Assembly: GCF_001866645.1 (NCBI RefSeq)
Contig: NZ_MLYP01000029.1
Location: 35,964-99,963, forward strand
Direction of reading: 5' to 3'
Origin: Streptomyces colonosanans
Lineage (GTDB): Bacteria; Actinomycetota; Actinomycetes; Streptomycetales; Streptomycetaceae
Length of the DNA stretch: 64,000 bases
The notes under the pieces were generated by a model. The model did no database searches, was not told the DNA's origin, and saw nothing but the letters and a program-made list of their open reading frames with translations. The translations under genes were made by a program, and so were the position numbers. Of the stretch, positions 25,363-32,638 are shown piece by piece (within the stretch, counting starts at the first letter, position 1; each line of letters starts with the position of its first letter).

Positions 25363-26493
25363 GTGAGCACTCCTTCGACGGTCGCGAAATCCGTCGACCC
25401 GCTGGCAGACATACGCCTCCCCGGCGACCCCGAGTACGACGTGTACCTGACCGGGACCGTGTTCCTCGACATCATCTTCACAGGCCTGGACCACGCCCCC
25501 GTACGCGGCACCGAGAACTGGGCCCGCGGTATGGGGCTGAGCCCCGGCGGCATCGCAAACATGGCCACCGCGCTGGCCCGCCTCGGGCTGCGCACCACGC
25601 TCGCGTCCGCCTTCGGCACCGACCTGTACGGCGATTACTGCTGGGACAGCCTCTCCCGCAGCGAGGGGGTCGACCTCGGCCACTCGCGCCGGGTGGCCGG
25701 CTGGCACTCGCCGGTAACGGTGTCGATGGCGTACGAGGGCGAGCGCACGATGGTGACGCACGAGCACCCCGCTCCCCCGCCGTGCCTCTGCGGCCCGCCG
25801 CGCACACGGGCCTGCGTGGCCACGCTGGAGCCCGGTCGGCAGGACGACTGGCTGCGCGAGACGGAACGGCAGGGCGGCAAGATCTTCGCCGACGTGGGCT
25901 GGGACGACAGCGGACGCTGGGACCTGGCGGCGCTGCATGATCTCGATCGCTGCCACGTCTTCCTGCCCAACGCCACGGAGGCCCAGCACTACACGCGTAC
26001 CGACTGCCCGCAGGAGGCCGTGCGCGCGCTGGCCGAGCTGGTGCCGATCGCGGTCGTGACCATGGGCCCCGAGGGCGCGGTCGCCATCGACTCGGTCACC
26101 GGCGAGACGGCGGAGGTGCCCGGGGTGCCGGTGATGGCCATGGACCCGACGGGCGCGGGCGACGTCTTCGTCGCGGGCTTCATGACGGGGACGCTCGCCG
26201 GATGGCCGCTGGACGACCGGATCGCGTTCGCCAACCTGACCGCCGCCCTGTCCGTGGAGCACTTCGGCGGCTCGCTGGCCGCGCCGGGCTGGCCGGAGGT
26301 GGCCGCCTGGTGGCAGACGGTGCGCCGGCCGCACGGCTCCGACGAACTGGCCCGGCGCTACGCCTTCCTGGACGAGCTGATCCCCGCGGTGCAGGTCCCA
26401 GGGCTGCGGCTGCGCGCGGTGCCGACCATCGGCTTCCGGGACGAGCGAGCCCGACGAGACGTCCCCGACGACGTCCCCGGCGAAGTCCAGTGA
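25363..26493 (+). CDS. PfkB-family carbohydrate kinase
   Basis: 376 residues from a GTG preceded by GGAAGGG. Early motifs are VYLTGTVFLDIIFTGLD and the substrate loop GLSPGGIANMATALARLGL. The C-terminal signature is MDPTGAGDVFVAGFMTG, with the catalytic base Asp and anion hole intact. It would phosphorylate a sugar or nucleoside released from the imported compound. It is first gene of an operon with the binding protein and two permeases, 25 bp before the binding-protein gene. The C-terminal 60 residues are longer than in most ribokinase relatives. Confidence 0.9.
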   Translation: MSTPSTVAKSVDPLADIRLPGDPEYDVYLTGTVFLDIIFTGLDHAPVRGTENWARGMGLSPGGIANMATALARLGLRTTLASAFGTDLYGDYCWDSLSRSEGVDLGHSRRVAGWHSPVTVSMAYEGERTMVTHEHPAPPPCLCGPPRTRACVATLEPGRQDDWLRETERQGGKIFADVGWDDSGRWDLAALHDLDRCHVFLPNATEAQHYTRTDCPQEAVRALAELVPIAVVTMGPEGAVAIDSVTGETAEVPGVPVMAMDPTGAGDVFVAGFMTGTLAGWPLDDRIAFANLTAALSVEHFGGSLAAPGWPEVAAWWQTVRRPHGSDELARRYAFLDELIPAVQVPGLRLRAVPTIGFRDERARRDVPDDVPGEVQ

Positions 26494-26518
26494 GGCCCCA
26501 TTGAGACGAGGAGTGGGA

Positions 26519-27946
26519 ATGCGAGGAGTTCGCGCGATGGTGCCGCGTACCGGCACACGACGCGTCAGGCGGAGCATGCTGCCGGTCACCCTCGTCGCCA
26601 GCCTGACCCTGCTGGCCACCGGGTGCGTGCCGGGCACCGACGGGTCGCAGGCCGGCGGGGCAGCCGGGGCCGGGAGCACGGCCGTGCCGGATCCGGCGCG
26701 CGCCGGCAACGTCACGCTCACCGTGTGGGACCAGGAAACCCGCGGCGGCACGAACGGCGAGATCGAGCAACTCAACAAGGAGTTCGAGAAGAAGTACCCG
26801 AACGTCCGCATCAAGCGGGTCTCGCGGAGCTTCTCCGACCTCAAGACCACCTTGAAGCTCGCGATTTCCGGCAACAACCCGCCGGACGTGGTGCAGGCGA
26901 ACCAGGGCTACCCGGACATGGTGTCCTTCGTCCAGGCCGGGCTGCTCGCTCCGCTGGACACGTACGCGGGCATCTACGACTGGAACACCCGCTACCCCAC
27001 CACGCTGCTCAATCTCAACCGGGTCTCGACCGACGGCCACCACTTCGGCACCGGCCGGCTCTACGGGATATCCCAGACCGGTGAGTTCGTCGGCATCTAC
27101 TACAACAAGGACGTCCTGGCGAAGGCCGGCGTGCAGCCGCCGAAGACCTGGGCGGACTTCACCACGAGCCTCGGCACGCTGAAGCAGAGGGGCGAGCTGC
27201 CGATCCAGTTCGGCAACCTGGACAAGTACCCGGCGATCCACACCTTCGGCGTGCTCCAGGACCAGCTCGGCGGGGCGCAGGCACGTGACACGGTCCTCGG
27301 CCGCGGCCAGGGCTTCGACAACGCCTACACCAAGGACGCGGCCGCCACCCTGTCCGACTGGGTCAAGAAGGGCTACCTGCCCAAGGGCGCCAACGGGCTC
27401 GGCTACGACGACGCCGCCAAGAAGTTCACCGGCGGCGACGGCGCGTACCTGATCACCGGCACCTGGCTGCAGGCCGACCTGAAGAAGCCGATGGGCGGCA
27501 AGCTGGGCCTCATCCCGCCGCCGCCCGCCAAGACCGACGCCACCCCGATGACCACCGGCGGCCAGGGGCTTGCCTGGTCGATCACATCGCGGTCCCATCA
27601 CCCCGAAGTCGCCGCTGCCTACCTCGACTTCATCACGAACCCGCACGCGTCCGATGTCATGACCGAGCACGGCGTGCTGCCCGCGCTGCTCGATCGGGCC
27701 GCGGCCAAGATCGACCCGGAGAGCAGCGAAGGACAGATGATCGCCGGCTGGCGGCGGCTGACCGCGGGCGACGGCCTGGTGCCGTACCTCGACTACGCCA
27801 CGCCGAGCTTCTACGACACCACGTCCAAGGCGCTGCAGGACCTCATCGCCGGCAACAGCGACCCCGAGGAGTTCGCGGCGTCCCTGCAGAAGGACTACGG
27901 CGGCTTCATGAAGAAGCAGCGCGACAATTCGGCGGGGTCGAAGTGA
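26519..27946 (+). CDS. ABC transporter sugar-binding lipoprotein
   Basis: 475 residues from an ATG with GAGGAG upstream. A lipoprotein signal ends in LLATGC. The mature part is a group 1 extracellular solute-binding protein: LTVWDQETRGGTNGEIEQLN, the family motif PDVVQANQGYPDMVSFVQAG, and YYNKDVLAKAGVQPPKTWAD. It binds an oligosaccharide or glycoside outside the membrane and delivers it to the following two permeases. Its stop overlaps the GTG of the first permease gene. Confidence 0.93.
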   Translation: MRGVRAMVPRTGTRRVRRSMLPVTLVASLTLLATGCVPGTDGSQAGGAAGAGSTAVPDPARAGNVTLTVWDQETRGGTNGEIEQLNKEFEKKYPNVRIKRVSRSFSDLKTTLKLAISGNNPPDVVQANQGYPDMVSFVQAGLLAPLDTYAGIYDWNTRYPTTLLNLNRVSTDGHHFGTGRLYGISQTGEFVGIYYNKDVLAKAGVQPPKTWADFTTSLGTLKQRGELPIQFGNLDKYPAIHTFGVLQDQLGGAQARDTVLGRGQGFDNAYTKDAAATLSDWVKKGYLPKGANGLGYDDAAKKFTGGDGAYLITGTWLQADLKKPMGGKLGLIPPPPAKTDATPMTTGGQGLAWSITSRSHHPEVAAAYLDFITNPHASDVMTEHGVLPALLDRAAAKIDPESSEGQMIAGWRRLTAGDGLVPYLDYATPSFYDTTSKALQDLIAGNSDPEEFAASLQKDYGGFMKKQRDNSAGSK

Positions 27947-28845
27947 CCGCCCTCCGCGACCGCTACCGCCGCCGCGCGCCCGGCGAGCCGCGCGCCATCG
28001 GCTACCTCTACGTGCTGCCGGCGCTCGCCCTGTACGGCGTGTTCCTGCTGTACCCCTTCGGCCAGTCGGTGTGGCTGTCGCTGCTGCACTGGGACGGGCT
28101 GACGCGGGCCACCTGGGCCGGGTTCGGCAACTACGCGGACCTCTTCACGGATCCGAGCCTGCGCGCGCCGTTCGTCCACGCGCTTGTCCTGCTGCTGTTC
28201 TACGCCGCCCTGCCGGTGGCCATCGGCCTGCTGCTGGCGGCCGTGATGTCGCGGATCCGGGTGAAGGGCATGACCTTCTTCCGCACCGTGCTGTTCCTGC
28301 CGCAGGTCCTCGCCATGGTCGTGGTCGGTGTCGCCTGGCGCTCCATCCTCGCCCCCGACGGCCTGCTCAACGACACCCTGAAGGCTGTCGGTCTCGGCTC
28401 GCTGACCCGGGCTTGGCTGGGCGACTACGACTGGGCGCTGCCGGCGGTCGGCGCCGTCGGCACCTGGGTGGAGACCGGGCTGTGCATGGTGCTCTTCCTC
28501 GCCGGCACGCAGCGCATCCCGCGTGAGCTGTACGAGGCGGCGCGGATCGACGGCGCGGGCGCGATACGTGAGTTCTTCAGCGTCACGCTGCCCGGCCTGC
28601 GGGCGGAGACAGCGGTGGCGCTGACCCTCACCATCGTGGCGGGCCTGCGCAACTTCGACCTGATCTACATCACCACCAGCGGCGGCCCGGGCAACTCCAC
28701 GTCGGTGCCGGCGTACGAGGTCTACCACCGGGCCTTCGAGACCAACCAGGTCGGCTCGGCGGCCGCCGTCGGCGTCGCCCTCACCGTCCTGATCTTCGCA
28801 CTGACCGTCACGGTCTCCCGGCTCGTCGAAGGGCGGCGGTCATGA
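27943..28845 (+). CDS. ABC sugar transporter permease (MalF-like)
   Basis: 300 residues starting at a GTG that overlaps the binding-protein stop (GTGA). Six membrane helices are visible, starting with AIGYLYVLPALALYGVFLLY. The EAA loop is ELYEAARIDGAGAIREFFSV, which docks onto the ATPase. No ATPase gene is present in the operon, as is usual for Streptomyces sugar importers that share the MsiK ATPase. ATGA overlap with the next permease. Confidence 0.93.
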   Translation: MTALRDRYRRRAPGEPRAIGYLYVLPALALYGVFLLYPFGQSVWLSLLHWDGLTRATWAGFGNYADLFTDPSLRAPFVHALVLLLFYAALPVAIGLLLAAVMSRIRVKGMTFFRTVLFLPQVLAMVVVGVAWRSILAPDGLLNDTLKAVGLGSLTRAWLGDYDWALPAVGAVGTWVETGLCMVLFLAGTQRIPRELYEAARIDGAGAIREFFSVTLPGLRAETAVALTLTIVAGLRNFDLIYITTSGGPGNSTSVPAYEVYHRAFETNQVGSAAAVGVALTVLIFALTVTVSRLVEGRRS

Positions 28846-29666
28846 TCTCGCGCACCGAACGCGGCGCCACGTACGCGATCCTGACGCTCTTCGCGGTCAT
28901 CTCGCTGACGCCGGTGATCGGCATCCTCTCCACCGCCTTCGGCCGCCAGGGCGCGCTGGGCACCGGCTTCTCACTGCCCGAGGGCGGGCTGCACTGGGGC
29001 AACTTCGCGGACGCCTGGACGCGCGGACATTTTGCTACCTATCTGAGCAATTCACTGCTGGTGACCTTGGTCGTGGTGGTGGTGACGGCGGTGCTGGCGA
29101 TCCTGGCCGGCTACGCATTCGGCGTGATGAGCTTCCCCGGCTCGACGGTGCTGTTCTACCTGTTCGTCATCGGCCTCACGCTGCCGCAGGAGGCGCTGGT
29201 CGTCCCGCTCTACTTCGACCTGCGGTACGTGGAGCTGACGGACACGTACTGGGCGCTGATCCTGCCGCAGATCGCCCAGTCGCTGGCCTTCGGCGTCTTC
29301 TGGCTGCGCGCCTACTTCCGCGGCAGCGCCCGCTCCGTCATCGAGGCGGCGCGGTTGGACGGCGCCTCCACCTGGACCACGCTGTGGTGGATCCTGGTGC
29401 CGATGGGCCGACCCGCCATCACCACCATGATCGTCATCACCTTCATGTGGACATGGAACGAGTTCCTCATGGCCCTGGTGATGATCAGCAACGAGTCCCT
29501 GCGCACGGTCCCGCTGGGCCTGGCCTTCTTCCAGGGCCAGCACACGGCTGAGACGTCACTGCTGGCGGCGGCGTCGGTGCTGATCGCGCTGCCGGTGGTG
29601 GTCGTGTACGTGGCGCTGCAGCGCCGCTTCATCGAGGGCATACTGACGGGCGCGGTGAAGGAGTAG
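28842..29666 (+). CDS. ABC sugar transporter permease (MalG-like)
   Basis: 274 residues, ATG overlapping the previous stop. Six helices, with the EAA loop SVIEAARLDGASTWTTLWWI and the C-terminal ALQRRFIEGILTGAVKE typical of MalG-type permeases. Completes the importer; a strong terminator hairpin follows 45 bp after the stop. Confidence 0.93.
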   Translation: MISRTERGATYAILTLFAVISLTPVIGILSTAFGRQGALGTGFSLPEGGLHWGNFADAWTRGHFATYLSNSLLVTLVVVVVTAVLAILAGYAFGVMSFPGSTVLFYLFVIGLTLPQEALVVPLYFDLRYVELTDTYWALILPQIAQSLAFGVFWLRAYFRGSARSVIEAARLDGASTWTTLWWILVPMGRPAITTMIVITFMWTWNEFLMALVMISNESLRTVPLGLAFFQGQHTAETSLLAAASVLIALPVVVVYVALQRRFIEGILTGAVKE

Positions 29667-29710
29667 GGCCCGCCGCACACTGACGGCGCGCCTCGCGCCG
29701 ATCCAACCAA

Positions 29711-29738
29711 CGCGTCCAGCACTGGAGTGCTGGACGCG
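29711..29738 (+). terminator. Terminator of the PfkB/ABC operon
   Basis: Arms CGCGTCCAGCAC and GTGCTGGACGCG (12 bp, perfect) enclose a TGGA loop, about 45 bp after the last permease stop. There is a short T-containing tail (GGTGCTTTC). Confidence 0.75.
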
Positions 29739-29880
29739 GTGCTTTCGGCGCGCTCGACGCCTGCGTTCCCGTCCACGTGGCGGTGCGAGCGCACGCTTCG
29801 TCCTGCGCCCATCGGCCAGGACCGCCGTGCACGGTGTGCGCGTGAGACCTTCGGAGCAGCGTCGCAGACCTGCCGCGCTC

Positions 29881-30200
29881 ATGGTGCACGGCGGTCTCTT
29901 ACGTCGTCTGGGGGCCGTACTGACTACCGCGCTGATGCTCTGCGCCTTCCTGGTGACGGGTGGTGGCACCGCACAGGCAGCCGACCCGGACACGCACCGG
30001 GTGGCCACGTGGAACATGCAGGTCGGCAGCGACCGCTGGCAGGGCGCTGCCGTGATCGCCCGGGAGAACTCGGTGCTCGCGCTCCAGGAAGTCCCCAGAA
30101 CCCCTCCGGCCTCGGCGACCTACACAGGAACCATCGGCAATATCGACACGTACTTCTGGGACGTCGGCGGCGGCAACTTCCCGCATTCAGCCCTCCCGAA
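29881..30200 (+). pseudogene. Exported DNase I/CdtB-like endonuclease-exonuclease-phosphatase, 3' truncated
   Basis: The ATG at 29881 opens a signal peptide (RLGAVLTTALMLCAFLVTGG, then TAQA), followed by RVATWNMQVGSDRWQGAAVI, ALQEVPRTPP and GNIDTYFWDVGG. This is the start of the EEP superfamily fold, including the metal-binding Asn (TWNMQ) and Glu (LQEVP), and is closest in my memory to CdtB-like actinobacterial exported proteins. The remaining two thirds with the catalytic His and Asp are missing; the frame runs on into the antisense of the DHFR-like gene. Probably a dead fragment near the IS-like element at 30867. Confidence 0.65.
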
Positions 30201-30290
30201 GCCTGCAGTGCCGGGGGCGTCGTGGGTGCTGTCGCCTGGCCGACGCGGGCGTACGCTGCGGGAGCCGGCCGGGGCTGCCCTGAGGACCGG

Positions 30291-30875
30291 TCACTTTCGC
30301 CAGAACAGGTGGTGTGTCACGCCACTCGGGCTGGGCACGACCTCAAGGTGGAACCGGTCGAGCAGCTCATCGGGTAACTCCCAGAGGCGTAGTCCGGTTC
30401 CGAGTTTCACCGGCGAGACCGCCACGTGCATGGTGTCGACGAGGTCGGCATCGAGGAACTGCCGGATGGTGGTGACCCCGCCGCCGAGCCGGACGTCCTT
30501 GCCCTGCGCCGCCTCCCTCGCCTGCCCGAGGACCGTGACCGGATCGCTGTCGACGAAGTGGAACGTGGTGTCGGAGAGCGTGATCGAAGGTCGCTTGTGG
30601 TGGGTCATGACGAACACCGGGGTGCGGAACGGGGGCTCGTCACCCCACCAGCCACGCCACTCATGGTCCTGCCAGGGTCCGCGCTGGGGCCCGAACTTGT
30701 TGCGGCCCATGATCTCGGCACCGATGTTGCGCGCGTAGTCCCGGGTGAAGTAGTCGTCGAGGCCCCGGCTGCCCCCAGGATCGGTGCGCATGGGCCAGCT
30801 CGCCGTGGCACCGGCCCAGGCGAACAGCCGCTCGGGATTGGCATGGCCGAACGGACTCTCAAGGGCGCAGGTCAT
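30291..30875 (-). CDS. Dihydrofolate-reductase-like (RibD C-terminal domain) protein, N-terminally truncated
   Basis: 194 residues. The body (GAEIMGRNKFGP, RTPVFVMTHHKRPSITLSDT, DVRLGGGVTTIRQFLDADLV, HVAVSPVKLGTGLRLW) is the RibD_C/DHFR-like fold common in Streptomyces. Normal members begin with a strand such as SLDGFVTGP that helps bind NADPH. Here that segment is absent. The ATG plus the first codons (ATGACCTGC) lie inside the end of the IS-like element at 30867-31006. I infer that the element removed the native 5' end and supplied a new start codon. No clear ribosome site is seen, so expression is doubtful. Confidence 0.75.
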   Translation of the reverse strand: MTCALESPFGHANPERLFAWAGATASWPMRTDPGGSRGLDDYFTRDYARNIGAEIMGRNKFGPQRGPWQDHEWRGWWGDEPPFRTPVFVMTHHKRPSITLSDTTFHFVDSDPVTVLGQAREAAQGKDVRLGGGVTTIRQFLDADLVDTMHVAVSPVKLGTGLRLWELPDELLDRFHLEVVPSPSGVTHHLFWRK

Positions 30876-31006
30876 GTGGCGGAGCCACCTGTCCTGCGGC
30901 GCCGTGCGGCATGGGGGTCCCCCCTGCTCGAGCTAAGCCGAGAGCTTGGGGGAGTGCGTGCCGGGCGTCGGGGCGCAGACGGGGAACTCAGAACAGGCCC
31001 TAGAGG
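30867..31006 (-). mobile_element. IS-like terminal element, copy A (inverted relative to copy B at 54395)
   Basis: The two ends, GGGGAACTCAGAACAGGCCC at 30981-31000 (continuing TAGAGG) and the quasi-palindrome around GTGGCGGAGCCAC at 30876-30888, recur at 54395-54505 in the opposite orientation. The interior is similar but copy A is enlarged by an interspersed palindrome (30913-30953). No transposase is present. It looks like a MITE or the fused ends of a deleted IS. Confidence 0.55.
30913..30953 (+). repeat. Interspersed palindromic repeat, copy 1
   Basis: GGGGGTCC, then CCTGCTCGAGCTAAGCCGAG and AGCTTGGGGGA. Its sister copy is at 48306-48343. The pattern is a small palindromic element seen repeatedly in Streptomyces genomes. 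Here it sits inside IS-like copy A. Confidence 0.6.
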
Positions 31007-31235
31007 CCGCTGTCGGCGTACACCCCTGCTCCCAGTCGCGTACGGCCCAACGTCCCCAGCCGGTGCCGCCCCATGTGCCGATAACTCGGCGCCCTGGAAG
31101 TGCACTTGCTACCGTCGAGCCCGCTGCTACGCGGCCGGGCCGCCGCCATGACGGCCACGGCACGACACCGGAAAACAACAACCCGCGAGATCGCCGGGCG
31201 GGCAGGTCGGCGGGCGCCGCGGCCCTTGTCCGAGA

Positions 31236-32564
31236 TCACGATGCGAGGACGCGGCCGGCGGCGACGGCTGACGCCACGGTGCCGCCGATGACGACGGCCC
31301 AGGCGGCGACCATCGGGACGCGGGTGCTCCAGGTGCGCAGCGCGGGCGAGTTCGTGGCTCGGGCGAGGAACGCGTCGCGACCGCGCAGTACCGCGAGGCC
31401 GACGCCGGTCAGGGTCAGCGCCATGCCGGCACCGAACGCCGCCACCATCGCGATTGCCGCGCCTACCCGGCCGGTCAGCAGTCCGCTGAGGAGGACCAGG
31501 AACGCCGACGGGGAGGGGAGCAGGCCGCCGGATGTGCCGAGCAGCAGGATGCCGCGCCAGGTGAGCAGGGACTTGGACGTAGGGATGTGGTGACTGTGGC
31601 CGTGGTGGTGTTCGTGGCCACGCCCGTGTTCGTGACCATGCCCGTGTTCGTGGCCATGCCCGTGGTGGTGACCGTGACTGTGACCGTGCTTGCGGTTGGT
31701 CAGGTGGCGTCGGAGCAGGCCGATGCCCACGGCGACCACGACCAGGGCCGCGATCAGCTGCAGCCAGTTCGTGACCGCGGCGACGTCCGGTGCGTGCTCG
31801 GCGGCGAGCCAGAAGGCCACGGCGAGTACGGCGACCGACGCGGTGTGCATGAGGGCCACGATGGCGCCGAGCCACACCGCGTCCCGCGCCTTGCCCCGGC
31901 CGGCCAGGAGGTACCCGGCCGCCAGCGACTTTCCGTGGCCGGGGGCGCAAGCGTGGAAGGCACCCACGGCCGCCGAGACGAGGAGGGCCAGTGGCAGGAC
32001 GACACCGTGGTCCAGCAGTGCGGCAAGGTCCGTGGTCCATACGGTCGCCGGACCCGTGGATGCGGTGGCGGTGGAGTTGCCGGCTCCGCCGAGGGCGAGG
32101 GTACGGGCGGGGTCGCTCGCCGTGTGCAGGCCGCCGCCACCCTTCTGTGTCACGGAGATCGTGCGATAAGCCGGGTTGACGTCGGTCAGCGCGGTGATGG
32201 TCACAGCGACCGTGTCCACGGCGTGCGGGCAGGTGTAATGGATCAGGGCGCCCTTGCTCGCGAGCTGCGCGGTGTCCACGGCGCCCAGTCGGCACTCGCG
32301 CCCGTCCTGGCGCACGGTGATGTGCGAGCCGAGGTAGGCCGCGTCGTCCCCCTGGGCCGCCTGGTGCAGGACGTCCAGGTCGTTCTGCTGGGCCGACCAG
32401 GTGATCTCGACGGTGCGGCCTTCGGCCCTGACCTGGGCGACCGGTGGTGCGCCGAAGGGGTGCGCCTCGGCCGTGCCTGTGGTGCCGAGCAGCGCCAGTG
32501 CGGCGGCCAGGCCGATCAGGAGGAGACGGGCGGCGTGGGTCCGGAGGGTGCGGAGGATATGCAC
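31236..32564 (-). CDS. NicO/HupE-type nickel-cobalt transporter with exported N-terminal domain and His-rich loop
   Basis: 442 residues from a GTG. A signal peptide ending in TAEAHP is followed by an exported domain of about 130 residues with a Cys pair (ECRLG, YTCPH). Six or so membrane helices follow. The NicO signature AFHACAPGHGKSLAAGYLL lies near residue 206, and a cytoplasmic loop near residues 290-327 is packed with HGH/HEH repeats that would bind Ni, Co or Zn. A second conserved stretch is GTSGGLLPSPSAFLVLLSG. It lies 74 bp downstream of the giant metallophosphatase gene and is separated from it by a strong hairpin. Likely a metal efflux or uptake permease linked to metal supply for that enzyme. 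Confidence 0.9.
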   Translation of the reverse strand: MHILRTLRTHAARLLLIGLAAALALLGTTGTAEAHPFGAPPVAQVRAEGRTVEITWSAQQNDLDVLHQAAQGDDAAYLGSHITVRQDGRECRLGAVDTAQLASKGALIHYTCPHAVDTVAVTITALTDVNPAYRTISVTQKGGGGLHTASDPARTLALGGAGNSTATASTGPATVWTTDLAALLDHGVVLPLALLVSAAVGAFHACAPGHGKSLAAGYLLAGRGKARDAVWLGAIVALMHTASVAVLAVAFWLAAEHAPDVAAVTNWLQLIAALVVVAVGIGLLRRHLTNRKHGHSHGHHHGHGHEHGHGHEHGRGHEHHHGHSHHIPTSKSLLTWRGILLLGTSGGLLPSPSAFLVLLSGLLTGRVGAAIAMVAAFGAGMALTLTGVGLAVLRGRDAFLARATNSPALRTWSTRVPMVAAWAVVIGGTVASAVAAGRVLAS

Positions 32565-32591
32565 AGTGGTGGTCCCGTCGGGAGTGGAGCG

Positions 32592-32630
32592 CCGCGAGTT
32601 GCCTCCCCTGGCGGGGGAGGCAACTCGCGG
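32592..32630 (-). terminator. Strong terminator after the metallophosphatase gene
   Basis: Perfect 17-bp arms (CCGCGAGTTGCCTCCCC / GGGGAGGCAACTCGCGG) with a 5-nt loop, 9 bp beyond the stop of the metallophosphatase gene and 28 bp before the transporter start. It probably attenuates rather than fully blocks transcription into the transporter gene. Confidence 0.75.
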
Positions 32631-32638
32631 ACGGTGGA

